In this document: in pieces, positions 36,927 through 45,645 of the stretch
Position numbering within the stretch: position 1 is the stretch's first letter
How the letters are laid out: every line of letters starts with the position of its first letter
Source: Cesiribacter sp964504565
Lineage (GTDB): Bacteria > Bacteroidota > Bacteroidia > Cytophagales > Cyclobacteriaceae
Reading direction: 5' to 3'
Length of the DNA stretch: 64,000 nt
Assembly: GCA_964504565.1 (NCBI GenBank)
Contig: CAZDEY010000005.1
Coordinates: 237,638 to 301,637, forward strand
Notes under the pieces: model-generated
Databases searched by the model: none
Seen by the model: the letters and a program-made list of their open reading frames with translations, nothing else
What the model was told of the DNA's origin: nothing
Program-made: the position numbers and the translations under genes

Positions 36927-39248
36927 ATGATACTTTTTTTAAGCTCTTACCCGCCCCGCGAGTGCGGCATAGCTACGTTCACCCAAGATTTACTTGCTGC
37001 TATAAAACAGCAGTTCAACCATACCGATTCTACCTTTGGTATTTGTGCTCTTGAAGAAGAGCGGGCCGAAAAACGATTGTATCCCGACGAAGTAGTGTAT
37101 ACGCTTAAAACTTCTTCAGTAGAAGAGTGTAAAGCTATGGCCGAAACCATAAATAATGACGACCGGGTTACTATGGTTTGCATTCAGCACGAGTTTGGTT
37201 TATTCGGTCCGGATTGGGGAAAGAACCTAATCCCGTTTCTCAAGAATCTGGAAAAGTCAGTGGTGGTGGTGCTGCATACGGTTTTGCCTAAGCCCGACGA
37301 GCAGCTACGCCAGGTTATGGACAAAATAGCCCTTTATACCGACAGGCTAGTAACTATGACGGACCACTCGGCTAAAATTCTACAGGAAGAGTATAATATA
37401 CCCCAAGGAAAGTTAGATGTAATACCCCACGGTACGCACCTTACTCCGTGGCCTAACCGCGAGGAGTTAAAAGCTAAACATAATTTACAAGGCAAGCTGG
37501 TACTTTCAACTTTTGGGTTGCTAAGCAGTAATAAAGGTATTGAAAATGCCGTAGCCGCGCTGGAAGAAATTAGTCAGCAGCACCCGGAAGTGGTATATCT
37601 TATTTTGGGAAGAACCCATCCGGAAGTAGTTAAGCACGAAGGCGAACGTTACCGCATTAAGCTCAAAGATATGATTATAAAGCGGGGCCTGCAGAAGCAC
37701 GTACGCTTTGTAAACCGTTATCTGGACTTGAACGAGCTGCTGGAATACCTAAGCCTTACAGATGTTTACCTATTTACCAGCAAAGACCCGCACCAGGCCG
37801 TAAGTGGTACTTTCACCTACGCTATGAGTTGCGGTTGCGCTATGGTTTCTACCAAAATACCTATGGCGCAGGAAATGCTGAAGGAAAATATGGGCTTTCT
37901 GGTCGATTTTGACAGCCCCGAACAAATTGCGCAGGCTACTAAGCGTATTTTAGGCGATAAGGAATTGCTCTACCATATGGGCCGTAATGCCTACCACGGA
38001 ACCCGTAATACGGCCTGGCCCAACGTAGCGGTTAGCTACTTCAATACATTTAAAGAGGTATGGCCGGAAAACCTTAACCTGGATTTTGCCTTGCCCCAAA
38101 TGAAGCTGGACCATATGCAGCGTATGACCAGTGACATCGGCATGTACCAGTTTGCTAATATTGGTGAGCCCGACCCGCAACACGGCTATACGCTGGATGA
38201 TAACGCCCGGGCGCTAATTGCTGCTACCAACTATTTTGCCCAAACCGGCGATAAGCGTGCGCTCAAGCTTATGATGAGCTACTTACAGGTAGTAAAAATG
38301 TGCCAGCAAGCCGACGGTAGCTTCATTAACTACCTGGATACGGCGGGCCAACCAACTGCTCAGAATAAGGAGGTTAACCTGGAAGATTCTTCGATGCGGG
38401 CGGTATGGGCACTTGGCAGTTTGCTAAGCCACTACGAAACCCTGCCTAGCGCATTTTGTAACCTGGCCGAGCAGCTTATACAAGGGGCTATTCCGCATAT
38501 TGAAAAGGTTGACTCGCCCCGCGCCCGCGCCTTTGCCATTAAGGGGCTATACTGCTATAATCAGATTCATGAATTAGATAGCATTACCAACCTGATTGAT
38601 AAGCTGGCTACCGGCCTTCAGGATAAGTTTAACGGTGTTGCCGATGATAAATGGCAGTGGTTTGAGCCGTACCTTACCTACGCCAACAGTTTACTTTCCG
38701 AAGGTATATTGTACGGTTACCTGGCTACCGGCAAGCCTGAATTTAAAGATATTGCCATTCGCTCGTTTGACTTCTTGTGTGAATTCTTGTTTATAGATGA
38801 TAGAATAAAAGTAATTTCTAACCAGGGATGGTTAGTTAAGGGTGAAGAACAATTTGGTTACGGCGAGCAGCCTATTGATGTGTGCTATACTATTGTGGCT
38901 TTAGATATATTCTATAAAGAAACCAAAAACCCGGAGTATCTGGAAAAGATGCGAACCGCTTTTACCTGGTATTTAGGAAATAACCATTTGGGCCAGGTAC
39001 TATATAATGGCGCTGCCGGTAGTTGCTACGATGGCTTAGAGAAAGACCACGTAAATCAAAACCAGGGGGCAGAAAGCACTGTGTGCTACCTAATAAGCCG
39101 TTTGGTTATGGAGAAATACAAAAATGTACCGCTTACCGAGAACAAACCGATTAAAACCCTGGCCGTGGGCCGCGGCTACGAATTTACGGTTGATCGAGAG
39201 TCGGTACGCCGGCCGGCTAGTGAACGAAAGCAACGAGTGGCTAAATAA
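36927..39248 (+). CDS. GT4 glycosyltransferase fused to an alpha/alpha-barrel domain
   Basis: The 773-residue protein begins with a GT-B glycosyltransferase (residues 1-375): SSYPPRECGIATFTQDLL, VIPHGTHLTPW, LLSSNKGIENAV, and the donor-site region TKIPMAQEML. Residues about 385-750 form a helical domain with YTLDDNARALIAA, QADGSFINYLD and EDSSMRAVWALG, like alpha/alpha-toroid enzymes. It is co-transcribed with the GH130 gene. Combined synthesis and trimming or phosphorylysis of a mannan-like glycan is inferred; the natural product is unknown. Confidence 0.82.
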   Translation: MILFLSSYPPRECGIATFTQDLLAAIKQQFNHTDSTFGICALEEERAEKRLYPDEVVYTLKTSSVEECKAMAETINNDDRVTMVCIQHEFGLFGPDWGKNLIPFLKNLEKSVVVVLHTVLPKPDEQLRQVMDKIALYTDRLVTMTDHSAKILQEEYNIPQGKLDVIPHGTHLTPWPNREELKAKHNLQGKLVLSTFGLLSSNKGIENAVAALEEISQQHPEVVYLILGRTHPEVVKHEGERYRIKLKDMIIKRGLQKHVRFVNRYLDLNELLEYLSLTDVYLFTSKDPHQAVSGTFTYAMSCGCAMVSTKIPMAQEMLKENMGFLVDFDSPEQIAQATKRILGDKELLYHMGRNAYHGTRNTAWPNVAVSYFNTFKEVWPENLNLDFALPQMKLDHMQRMTSDIGMYQFANIGEPDPQHGYTLDDNARALIAATNYFAQTGDKRALKLMMSYLQVVKMCQQADGSFINYLDTAGQPTAQNKEVNLEDSSMRAVWALGSLLSHYETLPSAFCNLAEQLIQGAIPHIEKVDSPRARAFAIKGLYCYNQIHELDSITNLIDKLATGLQDKFNGVADDKWQWFEPYLTYANSLLSEGILYGYLATGKPEFKDIAIRSFDFLCEFLFIDDRIKVISNQGWLVKGEEQFGYGEQPIDVCYTIVALDIFYKETKNPEYLEKMRTAFTWYLGNNHLGQVLYNGAAGSCYDGLEKDHVNQNQGAESTVCYLISRLVMEKYKNVPLTENKPIKTLAVGRGYEFTVDRESVRRPASERKQRVAK

Positions 39249-39272
39249 TTTACCTATTGAACTCTACAGACT

Positions 39273-39304
39273 AAGACCATTTCATTTTTGAGATGGTCTT
39301 TTTT
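39273..39304 (+). terminator. Intrinsic terminator of the GH130-glycosyltransferase operon
   Basis: AAGACCAT pairs with ATGGTCTT around a TTTG-containing loop, followed by TTTT, 25 nt after the stop codon. Confidence 0.85.
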
Positions 39305-39555
39305 GCCTTAGGGTTGATATGCTAAAAATCATTCTAATTAATCCAATAGCTAGCCAGTAGTAAATTGAAAAGATGGCTAACCAAGCCAAGTAGATAAGTA
39401 TTTCCAGCCAAATTGCCGCAAATAAATTATTTTCTAAATAAGCTCACTGAATTAAATTCCAATCATCCCAAATTATATAGGGAATGTAGATAAGGGTACA
39501 GATAATTAATAGATAGAAATATATCTTTCTATATCGCATAAGACATAAAAGGTTC

Positions 39556-39588
39556 AGCAACTAGGTTACTACAAGTAACCTAGTTGCT
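39556..39588 (-). terminator. Perfect 15-bp hairpin at the end of the DUF808 gene
   Basis: AGCAACTAGGTTACT and AGTAACCTAGTTGCT pair fully around ACA, 10 nt from the stop of the minus-strand gene. Only a weak T-run follows. Confidence 0.7.
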
Positions 39589-39597
39589 TTCTAATAG

Positions 39598-40464
39598 CTA
39601 CTTCCCTCTAAGTTTAGCTATTATCTTCATTACCAATACGGCACTTGCGCCTACTATCAACCCAACCAGAAATTCACCTAAAATACCGGGTAAAAACTCA
39701 ACCAAGTGATGGATATATTCGATGTTGTGGACAAAAATTCCGCCGGCAACTAAAATCATAGCAATAGTACCCAAAACCCCCAACCCTCTAATTATATACG
39801 GCAAAACATTAACTAGCGCCCGGCCTACCTTGTCCGAAAAGCTATCGTCCCGGTCGTTTAGGTTAATTAGTTTCAACCCAAAATCGTCCATTCGCACTAG
39901 TAAGGCTACCAAGCCGTATACCCCAATGGTAGCAATTATGGCTACCACCGTAACCACCGGAATTTGAATTTTAAGGGGTTGGTCGGCAACAGAACTCAGC
40001 GCTATTATGATGATCTCGACCGACAGAATAAAGTCAATTAAGATGGCTGACTTAATTTTATCCTTTTCCAACGCTAGTATCTCCTCCTTGGTCATATCGA
40101 CCTTAGTTTTTACGGTGCCTTTCGGCTTGCGATGAAAGAGGTATTCGTAAATTTTTTCGGCTCCTTCGTAGGCTAAATACAAGCCTCCTACAAACAAAAT
40201 AGGTACAATAACTCCCGGCAAAAATGCGCTGAGCAAAAATGCGGCCGGTAAAATTATAAGTTTATTAAGAAAAGAGCCTTTGGTAATTTGCCACAGTACC
40301 GGAATTTCACGAGCCGATACAAAACCCGAAGCTTTCTCGGCGTTAACGGCCAGGTCATCGGCCAGCAGACCACCGGTTTTCTTGGTAGCAATTTTGCTCA
40401 TGCTGGCAACATCGTCCATCAGAACAGCTATATCATCAAAAAGGGCAAAAAATCCGGAGGCCAT
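39598..40464 (-). CDS. DUF808 (YedI-like) inner-membrane protein
   Basis: This 288-residue protein matches the YedI/DUF808 family: FFALFDDIAVLMDDVASMSKIATKKTGG at the start (DDIA..MDDV, KKT), GLLADDLAVNAE, the REIPVLWQI.KGS linker and about six membrane helices. Function in the family is unknown. It is monocistronic, with a hairpin terminator behind it. Confidence 0.88.
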   Translation of the reverse strand: MASGFFALFDDIAVLMDDVASMSKIATKKTGGLLADDLAVNAEKASGFVSAREIPVLWQITKGSFLNKLIILPAAFLLSAFLPGVIVPILFVGGLYLAYEGAEKIYEYLFHRKPKGTVKTKVDMTKEEILALEKDKIKSAILIDFILSVEIIIIALSSVADQPLKIQIPVVTVVAIIATIGVYGLVALLVRMDDFGLKLINLNDRDDSFSDKVGRALVNVLPYIIRGLGVLGTIAMILVAGGIFVHNIEYIHHLVEFLPGILGEFLVGLIVGASAVLVMKIIAKLRGK

Positions 40465-40524
40465 AGGAGGGGAGGTTTAGGCTAAATTATTTAAGGTCTT
40501 ATTAGGTTAAACAGTAAATAAGCA

Positions 40525-41496
40525 CTACTTATCTACAATTTTTCCGCTTTTAAAGAATTGAATCCATTTTTCTTTTTGTTCATCGGAGATCGCCTTCTCT
40601 TTAACAGCTCTAAAATTTATATAAAGAGCCTCCTGGCCTCGAATAATATAATAGAGCTGAGATTCCGGCGTTTTGTCATTATTAAAACGTGGTGCTTCAA
40701 TAGTAAAAAGTATCCAAGGGTGTTCGGCAGTTTCATCCTTTTCAATAAATGTTAATTTAGCTTTAGGAGCGTTTTGCTTAGCCTGATCGTACATCATGTT
40801 CATTGCCTTTTCCATTGGTAGGTTTTTCACGCCTTTGGCTGACATCATGCTTCCAAATTCAGTCCAGTTATCCAGGGTTTCGTCGGCGTGAATTAATTCC
40901 AGCATTACCATGCTCTCATCTTCCTGCCTGCTACCAACTTTCCAGTTTTCTTCTTCCGGCCAATGAAGCATTAAAGATTCACCTGGGCTTTGCTCTTTCC
41001 CACAGAATTGACTCAGGTATTCAGCCGCCCGGGGATCGCCAATTTCTTTTGCCTGCTGAAAATCCTTGCACGCTCCTTCTATATTTTCAGTCTGAGCCCT
41101 TATTTGCCCTCGAAGTGTAAGGGCATTTGGAAAGGAAGGGTTTAGTTCGATTGTCTTATCTAAGTCAGGTAGGGCTTCTTTATATTTTTGTTCACTTACG
41201 TAAACGGTAGCCCGGCTGTAATAGGCACTTGTATTTTTAGAATCTAATTGTAAGGTTCTGTCAAAATCTGACTTGGCTGCCTTAAAATCCTTTAAGGCCA
41301 ACTGGCAAATTCCTCGGTTAAGGTAAGCATCGATATTGCTTTGGTCAGCATTAATAGCCTTGCTATAATGGCTTATTGCCTCCGTGAAATCTTGTTGTTT
41401 ATGGGCTGCTATTCCCATCTCTAAATAATCGTTAGAACTTTGGCTATGCGCAGTAAAGCAGCTAATACAAATTAGAAGGGTAAGAAGGTATTTCAT
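40525..41496 (-). CDS. Secreted or periplasmic TPR-repeat protein
   Basis: This 323-residue protein has a signal peptide (MKYLLTLLICISCFTAHSQ), which favours this ATG over one 18 nt upstream. At least four tetratricopeptide repeats (residues 25-160; AISHYSKAINADQSNIDAYL, DFDRTLQLDSKNTSAYYSRA, DLDKTIELNPSFPNALTLRG) precede a beta-rich C-terminal domain (about 175-320) that I cannot name. It probably acts as a protein-interaction module in the envelope. Confidence 0.78.
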   Translation of the reverse strand: MKYLLTLLICISCFTAHSQSSNDYLEMGIAAHKQQDFTEAISHYSKAINADQSNIDAYLNRGICQLALKDFKAAKSDFDRTLQLDSKNTSAYYSRATVYVSEQKYKEALPDLDKTIELNPSFPNALTLRGQIRAQTENIEGACKDFQQAKEIGDPRAAEYLSQFCGKEQSPGESLMLHWPEEENWKVGSRQEDESMVMLELIHADETLDNWTEFGSMMSAKGVKNLPMEKAMNMMYDQAKQNAPKAKLTFIEKDETAEHPWILFTIEAPRFNNDKTPESQLYYIIRGQEALYINFRAVKEKAISDEQKEKWIQFFKSGKIVDK

Positions 41497-41606
41497 GGTA
41501 GGGTACCGTTTCATAATTAACCAACCAAAGATAATAAATATATACTCTGGCTCAACTGCATCCTAAATCCACTCTTAGTCTTTAAATCTTTTATAAGTTG
41601 AACATA

Positions 41607-42641
41607 CTAAAGCCTTTTGCCGAACCAACTTATTAAAGCGGCATTCAGCTCATCTTTTTTACCGGTGAATTTGTGGTCGGTTTTAAATTCTTTTAGGGTA
41701 AAGTTGTAGTTTATCTTTTCCAATTCTGCGGCTAGTTTGTGCGCTTGGTTGGGGTTCACGTTTTCATCATTTGTACCGCACAGAATCAGGAGGCTGGAGT
41801 TTTTGTCTAGCTCATCAGCCCAGTATACTGCGGAACGCTTTTTAAGTTCCTGCTCCCGGTTTTCTAAAAAATTAGGAATGAGCCGGGCGCATACGCTTTC
41901 CATCTCCGGCCGTTCCTCCAGTAGGGGAGCCAGGTCGGTAGGGCCATTGCCTACCACGGCGGTTTTAATATAATCGGTACACTGCAGGGCCAGGTAGGTC
42001 ATCATGCCGCCGCGCGACCAGCCCAACATACCTATTCTATTGGCATTAGCTTTGGGCAGCTCATGGGCAGTTTTTGCCAGGTCCAGCACATCGTTAATAT
42101 CGCGGCCGCCAAATTCATCGGTTTCGCCGCGGTAGCAGGAGGCTAAAATAACGTAGCCTTCACTTGCTAATTTTGCCGAAGTGGTGAGAAGTGAAAAGAG
42201 GGTACTGAACTTAGCATCGTTACCGGTTTTTTTATTGCCGCCCCGATTAAAAAGTACAACCGGAAACACACCTTCGGCTTTCGGCTCGGCTATAATGCCG
42301 TTTATTAATAGGGAGTCGCTTTTATAGGTGATAGCGAAGAAATCCAGTTTATCCAGATAGGCATATTCCTTCTTGAGGGCACCGTTTTCAATTAGCTTAC
42401 TCCAGATAGGTTCAATATCTGAAAGCTCAAACGCCCGTTTGCTAAGCAATTCGCCATCACTTAGGTATTGGCCCCCTTCAATTTCAGCGGGGGAAAGTTC
42501 CGCGCCCAACGCAGTGCCATTTAGGCTTTCGGCTCGCTGGTGGGCTAGGTAGTATTTGTATGCAATATTGCCGCCTACGAATAAAACCGGGATGGTAATT
42601 AGTACGGCTAGGCTAAGAGCGGCTTTTCTTAGAATTTTCAT
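41607..42641 (-). CDS. Membrane-anchored prolyl-oligopeptidase-like hydrolase
   Basis: This 344-residue protein has an N-terminal signal anchor (about residues 8-28) and an alpha/beta-hydrolase domain with the S9-like nucleophile motif GWSRGGMMT, an acid in CGTNDENVNP and the histidine in FKTDHKFTG. VILASCYRGETDEFGG is the usual strand before the active site. It is likely a periplasmic esterase or peptidase with unknown substrate. Confidence 0.82.
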   Translation of the reverse strand: MKILRKAALSLAVLITIPVLFVGGNIAYKYYLAHQRAESLNGTALGAELSPAEIEGGQYLSDGELLSKRAFELSDIEPIWSKLIENGALKKEYAYLDKLDFFAITYKSDSLLINGIIAEPKAEGVFPVVLFNRGGNKKTGNDAKFSTLFSLLTTSAKLASEGYVILASCYRGETDEFGGRDINDVLDLAKTAHELPKANANRIGMLGWSRGGMMTYLALQCTDYIKTAVVGNGPTDLAPLLEERPEMESVCARLIPNFLENREQELKKRSAVYWADELDKNSSLLILCGTNDENVNPNQAHKLAAELEKINYNFTLKEFKTDHKFTGKKDELNAALISWFGKRL

Positions 42642-42883
42642 TTACTAAATTGATTATTGACTTAGCAGAAGCTAAAAATCAAACTAGTAAATGCAGCTAG
42701 GATATAAAGACAGATTTATAAGGGCGGCGGTATGGTTTTGTGGGAGGGGTATTAGATAAACAATTGCTGTGCCCAGAAGGCATTAGGGAGTGTATGGTAA
42801 ATACATACTGTGTTTATGATAAATAATTAATATATAATGATGATCCATATACCTAAACTTATAATTAAAGTTGACACACTATT

Positions 42884-43286
42884 TTAATTTTTCCCCTTTC
42901 CTTTTTTGGTACTCATAAAAGCAATAATTGGAAGGGACGTCATAATAATGCCAATAACAATGCGCTTCCACAGAAAGGTCCAAGAATTATATTCTCGAAT
43001 TACAATGCCGGTCATGATCCAGTATGCCCAAAAGCCTAGAAGGAGGACTGAAAATAATTTTCCTAAAGAGTTCATTTTTGACCTTACTTCAATATTATGG
43101 TTACCACCCCTTATTTCAATTTCACCATATATTACCGGGTGAAAAATTCCAACCCAATGATTGTATGACCAATCTTTAAATCCTTTATTACTAATACTTC
43201 CACTTAATCCATCATTATCTCGCCTTAAAAAGGTTATTAAATGATTCCAAGGTATATCCTCTATTGTATTTAATATTGCTTTCTAA
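42884..43286 (-). pseudogene. 5'-truncated membrane-protein gene
   Basis: The frame is open from just after TAG (43287-43289) to the stop at 42884, encoding about 133 residues. The only ATG (43075) comes late, leaving 63 residues with two helices (GKLFSVLLLGFWAYWIMTG, RIVIGIIMTSLPIIAF). The region upstream is still protein-like (SYNHWVGIFHPVIYGEIEIR, NHNIEVRSKMNS), in the style of a small Bacteroidota membrane-protein family that has NSFxPVIxGxI followed by helices. I read it as a gene that lost its 5' end, or one with a non-standard start. Confidence 0.5.
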
Positions 43287-43410
43287 CACCTTAAAAGCTC
43301 TTTTAATAGCTTTCATATTTTTACTATACTGACGAAGTTACTAAGAGCCGAAGTTTAGGTTGTGCGTTGGAATAGTGCGACTATGGCTTCTTAAATAATG
43401 TTATGTTCAT

Positions 43411-44310
43411 TTATCTTCCTCCCTGCACTTTTGAAATAGTTTCACGAACCACATTGATTTTTGGTGGAAATGCTTCAACTTTTCTGTCACAGTCTACAAG
43501 CCAAAGTTCGGACTGCCCACAATTAGGCACAGAAGAGACCCACCCTTGTGGGTTTGCTGTTCCTTCACCACATTGTCCGATTTGGGTAAACTGTTTTTCT
43601 TCTATACCATCCCCATTATAATCAAAGCTTCCATCGCCACGATGTACTGTGAAAAAATTTTTCTGACCTGGATACGCATCAGGGTTTGAGTCATAAGGAT
43701 CTTCATTATTATCTACATATCCCTCGGGTCTACTTTCTCTTCTTGTATAATTTGTTTTTAATCCAAAGCCATCTCCATCACTATCTTGAAACCAAATTTT
43801 CAAGTCCGTTTGTCTTTCCTGAATCTGCTTGAAGACTTGTCTCTGTTCAATAGTTGCATCTTGCCATTGATTAATCACATCATCAGTTATATATGTGGGG
43901 AAAGTACTTAATATTGTCTGTAGAATAATCTCTCTTCCAGGACTTTCCTTCCTGAAAAGTTTTTCATTATTTACTGTAATATATTTTAAAAATTCCAGTC
44001 TATATGTTTGTTCTTGACTATCTTTTTTGAATTCAAAATCTTTATTTCTCATTATTTTATCAAAATCAGAATTCTGCTCTAGTAATTGTTTGTCATTGAA
44101 AATTTTCTCTTCATTCATTTTCAACTGATCTTTTGAGATTGTAATTGCAGCATAGGATATCATTGCTGAAACAACAACTCCAAGTATAGAGACGATACTG
44201 CCTAAATTTTTATTAAAAAATCGCGCATCATTCTTTAATCTTGCTTGTTCAAGCTCTAGCTTTTTAAAATCGATTGATAGTCTTTTGGTCTCAATATCTC
44301 TATCAGCCAT
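43411..44310 (-). CDS. Membrane-anchored coiled-coil protein with a Ca-binding-like Asp repeat
   Basis: This 299-residue protein has an N-terminal coiled coil (residues 8-30), one membrane helix (about 36-56), a second coiled coil (60-110), a helical section, and then a DSDGDGFG...DNNEDPYDSNPDAYPG stretch (about 178-215) of the thrombospondin-type-3 kind, and a C-terminal Cys-containing region (IGQCGEGTANPQGW, SVPNCGQSELWLV). No family name is clear. It follows the SIR2-like gene by 85 nt, with a hairpin between them, so linkage is possible but not proven. Confidence 0.65.
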   Translation of the reverse strand: MADRDIETKRLSIDFKKLELEQARLKNDARFFNKNLGSIVSILGVVVSAMISYAAITISKDQLKMNEEKIFNDKQLLEQNSDFDKIMRNKDFEFKKDSQEQTYRLEFLKYITVNNEKLFRKESPGREIILQTILSTFPTYITDDVINQWQDATIEQRQVFKQIQERQTDLKIWFQDSDGDGFGLKTNYTRRESRPEGYVDNNEDPYDSNPDAYPGQKNFFTVHRGDGSFDYNGDGIEEKQFTQIGQCGEGTANPQGWVSSVPNCGQSELWLVDCDRKVEAFPPKINVVRETISKVQGGR

Positions 44311-44339
44311 AGCATTTAACTAATTGATCATAGCGGTTT

Positions 44340-44377
44340 GGGTATGGTGCGTGTCCCGCAGGGCATGCACTATACCC
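44340..44377. repeat. Imperfect hairpin between the SIR2-like and coiled-coil genes
   Basis: GGGTATGGTGC pairs with GCACTATACCC except for one mismatch, around an inner CCCGCAGGG. The surrounding CGGTTT...CGTTATTGTGG gives it an integron attC-like look, but consensus core sites are not convincing. It may also end the SIR2-like transcript. Confidence 0.45.
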
Positions 44378-44395
44378 GTTATTGTGGCTAATTCT

Positions 44396-45544
44396 TTATT
44401 TTAAGTTTTCTATATAGTCTTTCACACCTTCAAATGAAATCTTTAAGTCCATTCCACCAAAGAAACTCAAGTACCGGTATGCGGCACTTTCATATGATAC
44501 CTTAGTCCCATCCTTTGGAACAATGACTTTATCAGGATTTTCTCTGTCATAAAGGACAACTCGAATTTTCGCGTTTCTCTTTACATTCCTAAAAAGGAGT
44601 TGTCTGAACTCAAAGTCTGCCATAGGGAACGAGTAGCCTATAAATACCAATTCATCAGCTTCCGAGATTTCAACTCCTGAATTTCGCCAAATAAGCTTTG
44701 TTTGGAAGTTACTTAAGTCTTTTATAAAGGTTGGCATTAGTAGCATTGTTCTTAAAAGTGGAGGCTTGTATTCGTTGCTGATATGCTCTCGACTGCAGTA
44801 TCTACATGCCTTATGTCTAAAAACGCCATAGTCTATAACTCGTTGATAGAAGTCTATATAGATTCGTTGACATTTTGGACAATGAAGCCAATTTATCGAA
44901 CCATGAATCTTTAAAAGCTTTACAATGAACTTTCCTTCGGCAAGTGCTTTTAGTCCTGGGGTAATTGTAGGGTCATTCTTTAAAGAACTCACATAGCAGT
45001 TATAGTCAATTACGCCCTTGGGCTTTTTTTCATCTAATAATTGTTTTCTAAATGCATTGTCAAGTAGAATATCCCAATTGGTTGTGATTACTGATACAGG
45101 GTCGTTCTTTCTATAATTATTTGCTCGAATCCTACTTTTGTCGATTATGTATTGGGCAAATTTTTCAATGTACTCTGGTTTTTTGGATAAGGTTGATTTT
45201 GCTTTCAGCGCGAGGATAAGAATTGCGTCTAAGGATTGACGTAGGTTTAAAAGTTCTTCTGGTGGAAAGGTTCTGAACGTTGAGTTTTCTACAATTGATC
45301 TATCAAGAGGGGTATAAATGTCTTCTAGTTGAAGCAGATATTCCGAGTCACTAGTAATTCCGAATTCTGTTTCTAAGAAACGCAGGAGTTGTCTTTGTGT
45401 CTCATATAGATTGTAAAGCGTTAAGTCGTAGGCTTCTGAATCAGACTTTTGCGGCTCAAAGATTTCTTTAGTCAAGTCATATTGAGAAGGAAGCCCTGCG
45501 GCTACTGAGAATCCTGCTCCTAATATGAATACTTGTTTCTTCAT
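44396..45544 (-). CDS. SIR2-like domain protein with Zn-ribbon
   Basis: This 382-residue soluble protein begins with the nucleotide-binding strand FILGAGFSVAAGLPSQ and carries the SIR2-like motifs ITTNWDILLDNAF and KIHGSINW, a four-cysteine ribbon (CPKC and CRYC, about 20 residues apart), and FIGYSFPMADFEF near the C-terminus. Stand-alone SIR2-like proteins of this type often act in anti-phage defence as NAD-consuming enzymes. That role is inferred from family, since no other defence gene is identified beside it. The gene is more AT-rich than its surroundings. Confidence 0.82.
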   Translation of the reverse strand: MKKQVFILGAGFSVAAGLPSQYDLTKEIFEPQKSDSEAYDLTLYNLYETQRQLLRFLETEFGITSDSEYLLQLEDIYTPLDRSIVENSTFRTFPPEELLNLRQSLDAILILALKAKSTLSKKPEYIEKFAQYIIDKSRIRANNYRKNDPVSVITTNWDILLDNAFRKQLLDEKKPKGVIDYNCYVSSLKNDPTITPGLKALAEGKFIVKLLKIHGSINWLHCPKCQRIYIDFYQRVIDYGVFRHKACRYCSREHISNEYKPPLLRTMLLMPTFIKDLSNFQTKLIWRNSGVEISEADELVFIGYSFPMADFEFRQLLFRNVKRNAKIRVVLYDRENPDKVIVPKDGTKVSYESAAYRYLSFFGGMDLKISFEGVKDYIENLK

Positions 45545-45567
45545 TTTTTAATTAGCCACAACATCCG

Positions 45568-45626
45568 TATAACAACAATTGCTGTTATCCTCCTAAATAT
45601 AGGAAATAACAGCAATTGTTGTTATA
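45568..45626 (-). terminator. 21-bp perfect inverted repeat after prfB
   Basis: TATAACAACAATTGCTGTTAT and its exact complement enclose a 17-nt loop with a further TCCT/AGGA pair. It lies 20 nt after the prfB stop and just before the SIR2-like gene. It may terminate prfB, but the stem is unusually long and it has no U-tract of note. Confidence 0.6.
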
Positions 45627-45645
45627 TCTATTATATCATTGGCCG

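Larger units (their letters stand above)
39249..39597. other. 349-nt intergenic region between convergent genes
   Basis: It holds two hairpins (39273-39304 and 39556-39588), which serve the converging transcripts. The AT-rich stretch between them contains no convincing gene. Confidence 0.6.
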
